A stretch of 64,000 nt of DNA from Bradyrhizobium rifense (lineage in GTDB: Bacteria > Pseudomonadota > Alphaproteobacteria > Rhizobiales > Xanthobacteraceae). A program made the translations under genes and the position numbers. The stretch covers positions 62,001-126,000 of the forward strand of contig NZ_VSSS01000067.1 in NCBI RefSeq assembly GCF_008123425.1, in the 5' to 3' direction. Positions within the stretch are counted from its first letter, which is position 1. Each line of letters starts with the position of its first letter. Of this stretch, positions 27,117-37,472 are shown piece after piece. The notes below the pieces were generated by a model. It was not told the origin of the DNA. It made no database searches and saw nothing but the letters and a program-made list of their open reading frames with translations.

Positions 27117-30100
27117 TCAGGCAACCGTCCCCGGCTTCCCCTCGTTCTTCCCCTCCGCGAGGTTCCGCACCACCACATAGAAGATCGGGGTGAACAGCAG
27201 CCCGAACAGCGTGACGCCGATCATGCCGAAGAACACGGCGACGCCGACGGCTTGCCGCATCTCCGAACCTGAACCGGACGAGATCACCAGCGGCAGCACG
27301 CCGAGGATGAAGGCGAAGGACGTCATCAGGATCGGTCGCAGCCGCAATCGGCAGGCCTCGATCACAGCCTCCAGCCGCGGTTTGCCCTCCTTCTCGATGT
27401 CGCGCGCGAACTCGACGATCAGGATCGCGTTTTTCGCCGCAAGCCCCACCAGCACGACGAAGCCGATCTGGGTCAGGATGTTGACGTCCTGGCCCATGAC
27501 GCGCACGCCGATGGTGGCAGCCAGCAGGCACATCGGCACGATCAGGATCACCGCGAACGGCAGCGTCCAGCTGCCATATTGGGCGGCGAGCACGAGATAG
27601 ACGAACAGCACGCAGATCGGGAACACGTAAAGGCCGGCATTACCGCCGGTGACCTGCTGATAGGACAGGTCCGTCCATTCGAACGTGAAGCCGCTCGGCA
27701 AGATGTCGTCGGCGAGCTTCTTGATGGTGTTGAGCGCCGTGGTCGAGCTCGTGCCCGGCGCAGGCTCACCCTGCAGCTCGGACGCAGCGTAAAGGTTATA
27801 GCGCGCGACGCGGTCGGGACCTGAGACATCCTTGAAGTCGACCACGCTGCCGAGCATCACCATGTCGCCGGAGGCATTTCGCGTGCGCAAGCGCGAGAGA
27901 TCGGCAGGCTCTTTGCGGAACGGGAAATCAGCCTGCGCGGTGACGTGATAGGTACGGCCGAACAGGTTGAAGTCGTTGACATAGGTCGATCCGAAATAGG
28001 TCTGGATCGTGTCGTTGATGTTGGCGATGGGTACGCCGAGCTTCTGCGCCTTGGTGCGGTCGATGTCGACGAACAGCTGCGGCGTACTGGCCGAGAACGG
28101 CGAGAACACCGTGGGGCCGAGGAGCAAGGGCGATTTGCGCGCGGCGGCGACGAGTTCGTCGGTTGCTGACGCCAGCAACTCGGGCCCGCGACCCTGGCGA
28201 TCCTGGATGCGGATGGTGAAGCCGCCGCCGGTGCCGATGCCGGGCACGGCCGGTGGCGGAATGACGATGATGAAGGCGCCCTGTATCGCGGCGAGGCGCT
28301 TGCGCAGCTCGGCCGTGATGGCATTCGCGGTCAACCCCTTCTTCAGGCGTACCTCTGGTTCATCGAACACCGGGAACAGTGCGGCCGCGTTGCCGGCCTG
28401 CGTGCGCGTCGCGCCGGAGAAGCCCGCGAAAGCGGCAACGCGGATGATACCCGGCGTATCCAGCGAAATCCGCTCGATCTCTCGCACGATCTCCGTGGTG
28501 CGCGCGAGCGACGCCGCTCCGGGCAATTGCACAGAGATGATGACGTAGCCGCGGTCTTGCGCGGGGATGAAGCCCTGCGACGTCGTCCCGATCAGCCAGC
28601 CAGCGCTGCCGATCAGCACGACATAGATCAGCAGCATCACCACCGAGTGCCGGATCACGAAATTGGCGACGCCGGCATAGCCATGCGAGAGCCGATCGAA
28701 CAGACGGTTGAAGGCGCCGGTGAAGCCATTCCACGCGCGTGCGATCAGATTCCAGGCGGCCGGTGGCCGCTTCTCCTCGTGCGGCGTCAGTATCTGCGAA
28801 GCCAGCGCCGGCGACAGCGTCAGCGAGCAGAAGCAGGAGATCGCGGTCGCCACCGCAATGGTGACGGCGAATTGCTGGAAGAACTGTCCGGAAATGCCGC
28901 CGATGAACGCCGTCGGCACGAACACGGCGCAGAGCACCAGTGCGATCGAGACCAGCGCGCCGCCGACCTCTTCCATGGTCTTCAGCGCTGCGTCCCGTCG
29001 ACTCAGGCCATGCTCGAGATGCCTTTCGACATTCTCGACCACGACGATGGCGTCGTCGACGACGATGCCGACGGCAAGCACCAGCCCGAACAGCGTGAGA
29101 TTGTTGATGGAGAAGCCTAGCGCTGCCATCACCGCGAAGGTGCCGACCAGCGACACAGGAATAGCGATGATCGGAATGATCGCCGGCCGCCAGCCCTGCA
29201 GGAACACCAGCACCACGACGACCACGAGCAGCATGGCCTCGTAGATGGTCTTGATCAGCTCGTGAACGGACTGCGCGATGAACTCCGTCGGGTTATAGCC
29301 AATGTTGTAGTCGAGGCCCTTCGGAAAGCTTTGCTTGAGCGTCGACATGGTGTCGGAGATGTTTTTCGCCGTCGCAAGCGCATTCGATCCCGGCCGCTGC
29401 GTCACCAGCATGGCAACCGCTGACTTGCGTAGCAAGAAACTATTGGTCGAGTAGGCCAGCGCACCGAGCTCAATGCGGGCGACATCGCGCAGGCGCACAG
29501 TGCGGCCATCGGAGCCGGCCTTGATCAGGATGTCCTCGAACTGCTTCTGGTCTTTCAACCGGCCCGTGAAAACGAGGTTGGGCTGGAAGGCGCGGTCGGC
29601 GATCGGAGGCTCGGCGATCTGGCCGCCCGCGATCTGCACGTTCTGGGCACGGATCGCGGCCAGCACCTCGGTCGAGGTCAGGCCGAGATTGGCGATGCGG
29701 TCAGGATCGAGCCACAACCGCATCGAATAGTCGCGCGCGCCAAAGATCTGGATGTCGCCGACGCCGTCGATGCGCAGCAGCTGGTCGCGAACCTGGAGCA
29801 GGGCGTAGTTGGAGATGTAGAGCTGGTCGAACGTGTCGTCGGGCGACAGCATGAACACGACCATCAAAATGTCGGGCGAGTTCTTGCGGGTGACGACGCC
29901 GTTGCGCTGCACCTCGTCCGGCAGCTGCGGCTGCGCGATCGCGACGCGGTTCTGCACCAGCACCTGCGCCTTGTCGAGATCGGTGCCGAGCTTGAAGGTG
30001 ACGGTAATGGTGAGCTGGCCGTTCGAGGTCGCCTGGCTGTAGAGATACAGCATGTCCTCGACGCCGTTGATCTGCTGCTCAATCGGAGCGGCCACGGTAT

Positions 30101-30281
30101 CGGACACGGTTTGCGCCGATGCGCCCGGATATTGCGTGGTGACGACGACGGTTGGCGGCACCACTTGCGGATATTCGGAGACCGGCAGCGTGGAATAGGC
30201 GAGCGCGCCGACGATCAGGAGCACGATCGACAGCACCATCGCCAAAATGGGCTGGTTGATGGAGAGGCGGCCAAGATTCAT
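27117..30281 (-). CDS. RND efflux permease (HAE1 family, AcrB/MexF-like)
   Basis: 1054 residues, the full length for an inner-membrane RND pump: 12 membrane segments and two large periplasmic loops. Signatures: SEYPQVVPPTVVVTTQYPGA near the N-terminus, VDDAIVVVENVERH with the paired aspartates of helix 4, and NAILIVEFARDIEKEG in helix 10. It exports drugs or other hydrophobic compounds, driven by protons. Its ATG overlaps the adaptor stop by 4 bases. No outer-membrane channel gene is present next to it. Confidence 0.96.
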   Translation of the reverse strand: MNLGRLSINQPILAMVLSIVLLIVGALAYSTLPVSEYPQVVPPTVVVTTQYPGASAQTVSDTVAAPIEQQINGVEDMLYLYSQATSNGQLTITVTFKLGTDLDKAQVLVQNRVAIAQPQLPDEVQRNGVVTRKNSPDILMVVFMLSPDDTFDQLYISNYALLQVRDQLLRIDGVGDIQIFGARDYSMRLWLDPDRIANLGLTSTEVLAAIRAQNVQIAGGQIAEPPIADRAFQPNLVFTGRLKDQKQFEDILIKAGSDGRTVRLRDVARIELGALAYSTNSFLLRKSAVAMLVTQRPGSNALATAKNISDTMSTLKQSFPKGLDYNIGYNPTEFIAQSVHELIKTIYEAMLLVVVVVLVFLQGWRPAIIPIIAIPVSLVGTFAVMAALGFSINNLTLFGLVLAVGIVVDDAIVVVENVERHLEHGLSRRDAALKTMEEVGGALVSIALVLCAVFVPTAFIGGISGQFFQQFAVTIAVATAISCFCSLTLSPALASQILTPHEEKRPPAAWNLIARAWNGFTGAFNRLFDRLSHGYAGVANFVIRHSVVMLLIYVVLIGSAGWLIGTTSQGFIPAQDRGYVIISVQLPGAASLARTTEIVREIERISLDTPGIIRVAAFAGFSGATRTQAGNAAALFPVFDEPEVRLKKGLTANAITAELRKRLAAIQGAFIIVIPPPAVPGIGTGGGFTIRIQDRQGRGPELLASATDELVAAARKSPLLLGPTVFSPFSASTPQLFVDIDRTKAQKLGVPIANINDTIQTYFGSTYVNDFNLFGRTYHVTAQADFPFRKEPADLSRLRTRNASGDMVMLGSVVDFKDVSGPDRVARYNLYAASELQGEPAPGTSSTTALNTIKKLADDILPSGFTFEWTDLSYQQVTGGNAGLYVFPICVLFVYLVLAAQYGSWTLPFAVILIVPMCLLAATIGVRVMGQDVNILTQIGFVVLVGLAAKNAILIVEFARDIEKEGKPRLEAVIEACRLRLRPILMTSFAFILGVLPLVISSGSGSEMRQAVGVAVFFGMIGVTLFGLLFTPIFYVVVRNLAEGKNEGKPGTVA

Positions 30282-31519
30282 GACTTGTCACCCGCCTTCG
30301 CACCGGTCTTGGCACCGGCCGGCGCTTGAGCGGGAGACGGGGCGACCTTGGCGCCGACGCGGGCGCGCTGGATGCCGTTGACGATAACGCGGTCCTCCGC
30401 GTTCAGCCCTTCGCGGATCACGCGCAGGCCTTCATCGAGCGGCCCCAGCACCACGGGGCGCGCCTCGACGGTGTCGTCGGGCTTCACCACGAACACGATC
30501 TTGCGTGACTGGTCGGTCGCGACCGCGACGTCGGGGATCAGCAGCGCCTCGTAAGGCGCGCTGCCGATCAGGCGGACGCGGCCGAACTGGCCGGGCAGGA
30601 TCGAGAGATCGGTGTTCTTGACCACGGCGCGGCTGCGCAGCGTGCCTGTGGAGACGTCGAGGCGGTTGTCGAGGAAGTTGATGGCGCCGTCATGCGACGG
30701 CTTTGTCTCGCCGGCCAGCGTCACCTGCACCGGGTTCGCGGTGTCGCGCGAGCTCGGGCGCTTACCCTCGAACCACAGCTTGCTGTATTTGATGAAGGTG
30801 GTCTCATCCATGTCGAAATAGACGTAGATCGGATCGAGCGAGACGATCGAGGTCAGCAGCGTCGACGTCCCGGTGTCGCTGCCCTGCACGAGGTTGCCGG
30901 GGCTGACGAGATGGCGGCTGACGCGGCCGGTCAGCGGCGCGGTCACATGCGTGAACTCGATATTGAGCCGGGCGGCCTTCAGCGCGCCCTCGGCCTGGGT
31001 CACCGAGGCGTGCGCGGCCTGCAAGGCCTGGCGGCGCTGGTCGACGACCTGCTCGGACACCGCACTGGTCTGCACCAGGTTTAGGCCGCGGTCGAGCTCG
31101 CGCTTGGCGAGCTCCACCTTGGCGCGGGCGTCGGAGAGCTGGCCGTCCGCCTGCTCGGCCACCGCCTCGAACGGACGCGGGTCGATGACGTAGAGCAGGT
31201 CGCCCTGGTGCACGATCGCGCCGTCCTGGAACTCGACTGAGTTGACGAAGCCGCCGACGCGGGGGCGCACCTGCACCTCCTCGACCGCCTCGAAGCGGCC
31301 GGTGAACTCGTCCCAATCGGTGACGGTGCGCTTGACCGGCTGGGCCACGGTGACCGGCGGCGGTGGCGGCGCGGCGGCTTGCGAGCTCGGCTGTCCGCAA
31401 CCGCTGAGCGCGAACGCGGCTGCGAGGAGGCCGGCTATGGCGTAAGGCACTACATAGGGCCTGGGCTGAACGAAATCGTGCGTTTTGACAAATTGCTCGC
31501 TTCCGTCCGGTCCAGTCAT
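30278..31519 (-). CDS. RND efflux periplasmic adaptor lipoprotein (AcrA/MexE-like)
   Basis: 413 residues from the ATG at 31519, which follows GAGG. An extra upstream open frame is repeat sequence and was rejected. A membrane segment ends in the lipobox LSGC, so the mature protein is probably lipidated. Then come the membrane-fusion-protein parts: lipoyl half-motif (RPRVGGFVNSVEFQDGAIVHQGDLLYVIDPRPFE split in two), coiled-coil hairpin (about 130-195), beta-barrel and a C-terminal Ala/Lys-rich tail (AGAKTGAKAGDKS). It bridges the RND permease to an outer-membrane channel. Confidence 0.94.
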   Translation of the reverse strand: MTGPDGSEQFVKTHDFVQPRPYVVPYAIAGLLAAAFALSGCGQPSSQAAAPPPPPVTVAQPVKRTVTDWDEFTGRFEAVEEVQVRPRVGGFVNSVEFQDGAIVHQGDLLYVIDPRPFEAVAEQADGQLSDARAKVELAKRELDRGLNLVQTSAVSEQVVDQRRQALQAAHASVTQAEGALKAARLNIEFTHVTAPLTGRVSRHLVSPGNLVQGSDTGTSTLLTSIVSLDPIYVYFDMDETTFIKYSKLWFEGKRPSSRDTANPVQVTLAGETKPSHDGAINFLDNRLDVSTGTLRSRAVVKNTDLSILPGQFGRVRLIGSAPYEALLIPDVAVATDQSRKIVFVVKPDDTVEARPVVLGPLDEGLRVIREGLNAEDRVIVNGIQRARVGAKVAPSPAQAPAGAKTGAKAGDKS

Positions 31520-31674
31520 CCCAGGTCCTCGCATAAAAGCCGCGGAAATGCAGGGTAAGCGCCTACCCGCGGGGGACACAACATGGGTCACCATGATGAA
31601 ATCTTCAAGACGAATGCGCACGCAATGCTCGGTACGAGGTCCTAACCGGATGACGGGTTGACAGGGCTTGCTCA

Positions 31675-31824
31675 GCCTCTCCCGCTTTGCGGGAGAGGCT
31701 GACGCGCTCGCGGAGCGCGGCGGGTGAGGGCTCTCGCCACGCAGGGACGTCCTCCGCAATTCTCAACAATCCCGACGCGGAGACACCCCCACCCCAGCCC
31801 TCCCCCGCAAGCGGGAGAGGGAGC
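31675..31824. repeat. Dispersed palindromic repeat, family A copy 2
   Basis: Same order of parts as 66-240: GCCTCTCCCGC / GCGGGAGAGGC hairpin, GGGTGAGGG core and a right-hand CCCCCGCAAGCGGG element. It lies in the 464-base space between the RND adaptor and the alcohol dehydrogenase (31520-31983). In the rest of that space I see no gene. Confidence 0.75.
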
Positions 31825-31983
31825 CCAGTGCCGATGCCGCCGCATGGTGCACACCATATGCGATTGCCCTGCCGTACGCGGGGAGAGGGGAGGAAGCGCC
31901 AGCGTCTTCGCACATGACGGACGCGGCGGGCTTCGCTAGACTACCCCTTACAAAACAAGACGAATTGTCCGGGGAGGACAGGC

Positions 31984-33138
31984 GTGCATCAGGGACGTGT
32001 CGTTTACGGCGCGATCGAGGAGGTCGTGTTCGGCCATCCGGCGACTGAGGCCGTTGTCGCGCAGATGGACCGGCTCGGCACCCGTCGCGCCTTCCTGATG
32101 GTGTCAGGCACGTTGAACCGCCAGACCGACGAGATCGCAAAAATCGTCCAGGCGCTGGGTCCGCGCTGCGCCGGGCTGTTCGATGCGATGCCCGCGCACA
32201 CGCCGCGCGAGGCGGTGATCGCGGCAACCAATGCGGCGCGCGAGGTCGGCGCCGACCTCATCGTCACCGTGGGCGGCGGCTCTATCACCGATGGCGCCAA
32301 GGCGGTACAGCTTTGCCTTGCCAACGGCATCGACGACATTGACGGCATCGAGCGTATCCGCGTCCACAAGGGCGTCGCACCGGAGATGACGCCGCCGACC
32401 GTGCGCCAGATCAGCGTGCCGACCACGATTGCCGGCGGCGAGTTCTCGTCAATCGCGGGTGTCACCGACCGCAGCACGCATGTGAAGCAGATGCTGCGGC
32501 ATCCGCTCACCGTGCCGCGCGCGACCATCCTCGATCCCGCCATCACCGTGCACACGCCCGAATGGCTGTTCCTCTCGACCGGCATCCGCGCCATCGACCA
32601 TTGCGTCGAGGCGATCTGCTCGCGCGAGACCCACCCTTATGCCGACGCGCAATCGGTGAAGGGCCTCGCCATGCTCGCCGACGCGCTGCCGCGGGTAAAG
32701 GCCGACGCAAGCGATCTCGACGCGCGGATGGATGCGCAGATCGGCACCTGGCTGTCGATGGGGGCGCTTGCGGCCGGCGTGCCGATGGGCGCGAGCCACG
32801 GCATCGGTTACGTGCTGGGTGCCGCCTTCGACGTGCCGCACGGCTACACCTCCTGCATCATGCTGCCGGCGGTGATGCGCTGGAACGCGAGCGCAAACGC
32901 CGAGCGGCAGATGATCGTCGCTGCCGCCATGGGCTTTCCCGGCCATAGCGCCGCCGACGTGCTCGATGCCTTCATCCGCTCGCTCGGCATGCCGCGCAGC
33001 CTCGCCGACGTCCGCGTCTCACCGGAGCATTTCGACGCCATCGCCGAACAGGCGATGCGCACGAACTGGATCCCGCGCAATCCGCGCAAGATCGAGAGCC
33101 CGGCGCAGGTGCGCGAAATCCTGCTTCTAGCCGCATAA
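31984..33138 (+). CDS. Iron-containing alcohol dehydrogenase (maleylacetate reductase-like)
   Basis: 384 residues, starting at GTG after GGGAGG. N-terminal dinucleotide-binding domain with VGGGSITDGAK (97-100 is GGGS), C-terminal helical domain with candidate metal ligands His206 (AIDHCVEA), His272 (ASHGIGYVLG) and His286 (VPHGY). These ligands and the short length fit the maleylacetate reductase side of the group III alcohol dehydrogenases. The reaction may be reduction of maleylacetate or oxidation of an alcohol. It precedes an acyl-CoA synthetase by 18 bases, so the two are probably co-expressed. Confidence 0.9.
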   Translation: MHQGRVVYGAIEEVVFGHPATEAVVAQMDRLGTRRAFLMVSGTLNRQTDEIAKIVQALGPRCAGLFDAMPAHTPREAVIAATNAAREVGADLIVTVGGGSITDGAKAVQLCLANGIDDIDGIERIRVHKGVAPEMTPPTVRQISVPTTIAGGEFSSIAGVTDRSTHVKQMLRHPLTVPRATILDPAITVHTPEWLFLSTGIRAIDHCVEAICSRETHPYADAQSVKGLAMLADALPRVKADASDLDARMDAQIGTWLSMGALAAGVPMGASHGIGYVLGAAFDVPHGYTSCIMLPAVMRWNASANAERQMIVAAAMGFPGHSAADVLDAFIRSLGMPRSLADVRVSPEHFDAIAEQAMRTNWIPRNPRKIESPAQVREILLLAA

Positions 33139-33156
33139 TCCAGAGCCGGAGGACTG

Positions 33157-34707
33157 ATGTATCCAGGTCAGCATGCCCGTCTACGCCCGCTGCAACCCGC
33201 CTTCATCATGGCGGCGACGGGAGAAGCCGTCACCTATCGCGAGTTCGATGCGCGCAGCAACCGGCTGGCGCATCTGTTTCGCAAGCACGGCTTGAAGCGG
33301 CTCGATCACTACTCGATCTTCATGGAGAACAATTCCCGCTATCTCGAAGCCTGCGGGGCGGGCGAGCGATCCGGCCTCTACTATACCTGCATCAACTCCT
33401 TTCTCACTGCGGGCGAGCTCGCCTATCTCCTCGTCAACAGCCAGTCCAAGATCCTGATCACGTCGGTGGCGAAACTCGACATCGCGCGTGAGGCGATCCA
33501 GGCTTGTCCCGACATCAAGCTCTGCATCGTTGCCGACGGCCCGGGCCAAAGCGATCGCATCGTCGGCTTGGCGGACGTTACCGCAGACCTTCCGAAGACG
33601 CCGATTGCGGATGAGTGGCTCGGCACCTCCATGCTCTATTCGTCGGGCACGACTGGTCGTCCCAAGGGCATTATTCGGCCGCTTCCGGAGGAGCCACCAA
33701 AGCACAATCTGGCGCTGTTCGATTTCCTGACCAAACTTTGGCACTATCGAGAAGGCATGGTCTATCTGTCGCCGGCTCCGCTTTATCACTCAGCGCCGCA
33801 GGCCGCGGTGAACCTCACGATCCGCATGGGCGGCACCGCGATCATCATGGAGACGTTCGACCCCGAGCGCTACCTCCAGCTCGTGCAACAATGGGGCATC
33901 ACCCACACGCAGCTGGTCCCGACGATGTTCTCACGGATGCTGAAGCTGCCGGAAGAGGTGCGCTCCCGCTACGACCTCTCCTCGCTCGAGATCGCGATCC
34001 ATGCCGCAGCGCCGTGCCCCGCGCTGGTCAAAGACGACATCATCAAATGGTGGGGGCCGATCATCCACGAATATTACGGCGCGACCGAAGGCCTCGGCTT
34101 CACGGCCTGCAACAGCGAGGAATGGCTCGCTCATCGCGGCACTGTCGGCAAGGTGCTGCTCGGCGACCTCCACATTCTCGACGAGGACATGAAGCCGTGT
34201 CCGACCGGCACGCCCGGCCAGGTCTGGTTCAAGACCGGATCGCCGTTCGAATATTTCAACGATCCGGAGAAGACCAAGGAGGCGCGCTCGGCCGACGGCA
34301 GCATGAGCACGGTCGGCGATGTCGGCTATGTCGACGAGGACCGCTTCCTCTATCTCACCGATCGCGCGACCTTCATGATCATTTCAGGAGGCGTGAACAT
34401 CTATCCGCAGGAATGCGAGAATCTGCTGATCACCCATCCCAAGGTTGCAGATGCCGCGGTGTTCGGCGTGCCCAATGCCGATCTCGGCGAGGAGGTGAAG
34501 GCGGTGGTGCAGCCGATGCCCGGCGTGATGCCGGGCGACGCGCTCGCCGAGGAGCTGATCGCCTTCTGCGGGGCGTCACTGGCGCGGCAGAAGGTACCGC
34601 GCTCGGTCGATTTCGAGAAGGAATTGCCGCGCCTGCCGACGGGGAAACTGTACAAGCGGCTGCTGCGGGACCGGTATTGGGGCAACAAGACGTCACGGAT
34701 TGTGTGA
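33157..34707 (+). CDS. AMP-forming acyl-CoA synthetase
   Basis: 516 residues of the ANL superfamily. Adenylation motifs: YSSGTTGRPKGI (phosphate loop), YYGATEGLG, DVGYVDEDRFLYLTDR (with the hinge region) and PRLPTGKLYKRLL with the catalytic Lys. A GGAGGA ribosome-binding site precedes the ATG. It activates a carboxylic acid to the CoA thioester; the acid cannot be identified. It is paired with the alcohol dehydrogenase and followed by a peptide-type ABC importer, which could import the substrate. Confidence 0.92.
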   Translation: MYPGQHARLRPLQPAFIMAATGEAVTYREFDARSNRLAHLFRKHGLKRLDHYSIFMENNSRYLEACGAGERSGLYYTCINSFLTAGELAYLLVNSQSKILITSVAKLDIAREAIQACPDIKLCIVADGPGQSDRIVGLADVTADLPKTPIADEWLGTSMLYSSGTTGRPKGIIRPLPEEPPKHNLALFDFLTKLWHYREGMVYLSPAPLYHSAPQAAVNLTIRMGGTAIIMETFDPERYLQLVQQWGITHTQLVPTMFSRMLKLPEEVRSRYDLSSLEIAIHAAAPCPALVKDDIIKWWGPIIHEYYGATEGLGFTACNSEEWLAHRGTVGKVLLGDLHILDEDMKPCPTGTPGQVWFKTGSPFEYFNDPEKTKEARSADGSMSTVGDVGYVDEDRFLYLTDRATFMIISGGVNIYPQECENLLITHPKVADAAVFGVPNADLGEEVKAVVQPMPGVMPGDALAEELIAFCGASLARQKVPRSVDFEKELPRLPTGKLYKRLLRDRYWGNKTSRIV

Positions 34708-34717
34708 GCCGAGGAAC

Positions 34718-34738
34718 TTCTCTCACATGGTGAGAGAA
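34718..34738 (+). terminator. Hairpin after acyl-CoA synthetase
   Basis: Perfect 9-bp stem TTCTCTCAC / GTGAGAGAA with a 3-base loop, 11 bases after the synthetase stop codon. It lacks a T-run, so it may be a weak terminator or an mRNA 3' stabiliser. Confidence 0.45.
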
Positions 34739-34877
34739 ATACCTGCGGCCATCCGTCATCCGAATTGCCAAGAGAGCAAACGCCGTTGCGGGTTGCCTCC
34801 CTCCACGCGCGTCGGCTATCGTCCGGTCAAACAGGCCACAAATGGCCCAAAAGACTGATGTCCAGGGAGGACCGAGG

Positions 34878-36476
34878 ATGCGGAGCGTGTGGGCGCTCGC
34901 CGCGACGGCGGCGCTATCTTTGCTGGCGTTTTCGACGACGACCTTCGCCGGTGAGCCCAAACAGGGCGGAATCCTGCGGATGTATCACCGCGACAGCCCC
35001 GGCAACGCCTCGATCCATGAGGGTGCGACCTATTCGCTCAATGTTCCCTTCATGCCGGTGTTCAACAACCTCGTCATCTACAAGCAGGACGAGGCCCAGA
35101 ACACGATGGAGAACATCGTCCCCGAGCTCGCAAAGAGCTGGGCCTGGGTCAACGACAACAAGACGCTGACCTTCAGGCTGCGCCAGGGCGTCAAATGGCA
35201 CGACGGCAAGCCGCTCACCTCGGCCGACGTCAAATGCACCTTCGACATGCTGATGGGCAAGTCGCAGCAAAAATTCCGGCAGAACCCGCGCAAGAGCTGG
35301 TACGACCAGGTCAACGATATTTCGACCAACGGCGATCTCGAAGTCTCCTTCAACCTGAAGCGACCGCAGCCGTCGCTGCTGGCGCTGCTCGCCTCCGGCT
35401 ACACGCCGGTCTATCCCTGCCACGTCTCGCCCGGCGACATGCGCACGCATCCGATCGGCACAGGCCCGTTCAAGTTCGTCGAGTTCAAGGCCAATGAATC
35501 GATCAAGCTGACACGGAATACGGACTATTGGCGCAAAGGCCGGCCCTATCTCGACGGCATCGAGTTCACCATCATCCCGAACCGCTCGACCGCGATCCTC
35601 GCCTTCGTCGCCGGCAAGTTCGACATGACCTTCCCGACCGAGGTGAGCATTCCGCTGCTGAAGGACGTGAAATCGCAGGCGCCGAATGCGATCTGCGAGG
35701 TCGAGCCGAACAACGTCGCGACCAACATCATCGTCAATTCATCCGCGCCGCCGTTCGACAATATCGACATCCGCAAGGCCATGGCGCTGTCGCTGGACCG
35801 CAAGGCGTTCATCTCGATCATGTTCGAGGGCCAGGGCGACGTCGGCGGCACCATGCTGCCGCCACCGAACGGGCTGTGGGGCATGCCGAAGGAGATGCTG
35901 GAGACCATTCCCGGTTACGGTCCCGACATCAACGCCAACCGCGAGGAGGCCAAAAAGCTGATGCAGAAGGCGGGCTATGGCCCGGACAAGCATCTTGCCG
36001 TCAAGGTCTCAACCCGCAACATCCCCGTTTACCGCGACCCTGCCGTGATCCTGATCGACCAGCTCAAGAGCATCTATATCGACGGCGAGCTCGACGTGGT
36101 CGAGACCGCGAACTGGTTCCCGAAGATCGCGCGCAAGGACTACATGCTCGGACTCAACCTCACCGGCAACGCGGTCGATGATCCCGACCAGTCGTTCTAC
36201 GAGAACTATTCCTGCGGCTCCGAGCGCAACTACACCAATTACTGCAACAAGGAGATCGAAAAGCTGTTCGACGTGCAGTCGCAAGAGACCGACATCGCCA
36301 AGCGCAAGAAACTGGTGTGGGACATCGACAAGAAGCTGCAGGAGGACGTTGCCCGTCCGATCATCTTCCACGCGCGTACCGGCACCTGCTGGCAGCCCTA
36401 TGTGAAGGGCGTGACTGTGATGACCAACAGCTCCTATAATGGGTACCGGTACGAAGATTTGTGGATGGACAAGTAG
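34878..36476 (+). CDS. Peptide/opine-type ABC transporter substrate-binding protein
   Basis: 532 residues from the ATG at 34878, preceded by GGGAGG. The signal peptide covers about 1-24 (ending TFAGE). The mature chain is SBP_bac_5 (Dpp/Opp type): LAKSWAWVNDNKTLTFRLRQG and VKWHDGKPLTSADVKCTFD. It delivers peptides, opines, sugars or other organic solutes to the permeases encoded next. Genes from here to 40356 form one operon with short gaps. Confidence 0.94.
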   Translation: MRSVWALAATAALSLLAFSTTTFAGEPKQGGILRMYHRDSPGNASIHEGATYSLNVPFMPVFNNLVIYKQDEAQNTMENIVPELAKSWAWVNDNKTLTFRLRQGVKWHDGKPLTSADVKCTFDMLMGKSQQKFRQNPRKSWYDQVNDISTNGDLEVSFNLKRPQPSLLALLASGYTPVYPCHVSPGDMRTHPIGTGPFKFVEFKANESIKLTRNTDYWRKGRPYLDGIEFTIIPNRSTAILAFVAGKFDMTFPTEVSIPLLKDVKSQAPNAICEVEPNNVATNIIVNSSAPPFDNIDIRKAMALSLDRKAFISIMFEGQGDVGGTMLPPPNGLWGMPKEMLETIPGYGPDINANREEAKKLMQKAGYGPDKHLAVKVSTRNIPVYRDPAVILIDQLKSIYIDGELDVVETANWFPKIARKDYMLGLNLTGNAVDDPDQSFYENYSCGSERNYTNYCNKEIEKLFDVQSQETDIAKRKKLVWDIDKKLQEDVARPIIFHARTGTCWQPYVKGVTVMTNSSYNGYRYEDLWMDK

Positions 36477-36515
36477 CGCAGCGAACGGACGAGACAGCTC
36501 GGCGGGAGGGCGCGA

Positions 36516-37463
36516 ATGTTTGCCTATCTGGTACGGCGCCTGTTCCTGATGCTCGTGACCCTGTTCGGGATCTCGGTCGTCATCTTCTTTCTGTTGCGCA
36601 TCGTGCCCGGCAATATCGTCGACATCCTGTTCGCGGCGGCCGGTTATGTCGATCCCGCCGACAAGGCCAATCTGGAGAAGGAGCTCGGCATCGATCAGCC
36701 GCTGATCGTACAGTATTGGCACTGGATCAGCGGTTTCCTGCGCGGCGATTTTGGTTACTCCTATGTGTCGGAGAAGCCGGCGCTTCAGGAGATATTGCCG
36801 CGGATCCCGATTACGGCGCGGCTCGCTGGCCTCGCGCTGCTGTTCTCGGCCTCGATCGGCATTCCGCTTGGAGTCATCAGCGCGGTCAAACAAGGCACGC
36901 GGCTCGACTACGCGCTGCGCGTGGTGAGCTTGAGCGGATTGTCGCTGCCCTCGTTCTGGCTCGGCCTGCTGATCCTCACCGCATCGGTGGCGATGTTCGG
37001 CCAGATCCCGATCTTCAATCCCAATCCGGCGACCTGGCTCGAGGCGTTCGCAACCTATGCCGTGCCGGCCGCCGCCGTCGGCTTCCGCAGCGCCGCGCTG
37101 ACCATGCGCATCACGCGATCCTCCATGCTGGAAGTGCTGCGGCAGGATTATATCCGCACCGCGCGCGCCAAGGGCGCCTCCGATGCTGCCGTGAATTATA
37201 AGCACGCGCTGAAGAACGCGATCCTGCCCGTCATCACCGTGATCGGCATCGAGGCGGCATTTTTGATTGGCGGCCTGATCGTCACAGAGACCGTGTTCAA
37301 CATCCCCGGCGTCGCACGCTTCCTGGTCGAGGCGATCCGCTGGCGGGATTATCCGATCGTGCAGAACCTGGTGATGCTGATTGCGGTCGTGGTGGTCAGC
37401 GCGAATTTCATCGTCGACATGCTCTACGCCGTGTTCGATCCACGTATCAGATACACGGATTAG
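36516..37463 (+). CDS. Peptide-type ABC transporter permease (DppB-like)
   Basis: 315 residues with six membrane helices. The N-terminal VRRLFLMLVTLFGISVVIFFLLRIVPGN and the EAA loop region (ARAKGASDAAVNYKHALKNAILP) are typical of DppB/OppB. It partners the permease at 37473. GGGAGGG lies upstream of the ATG. Confidence 0.95.
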   Translation: MFAYLVRRLFLMLVTLFGISVVIFFLLRIVPGNIVDILFAAAGYVDPADKANLEKELGIDQPLIVQYWHWISGFLRGDFGYSYVSEKPALQEILPRIPITARLAGLALLFSASIGIPLGVISAVKQGTRLDYALRVVSLSGLSLPSFWLGLLILTASVAMFGQIPIFNPNPATWLEAFATYAVPAAAVGFRSAALTMRITRSSMLEVLRQDYIRTARAKGASDAAVNYKHALKNAILPVITVIGIEAAFLIGGLIVTETVFNIPGVARFLVEAIRWRDYPIVQNLVMLIAVVVVSANFIVDMLYAVFDPRIRYTD

Positions 37464-37472
37464 GAGATCAGC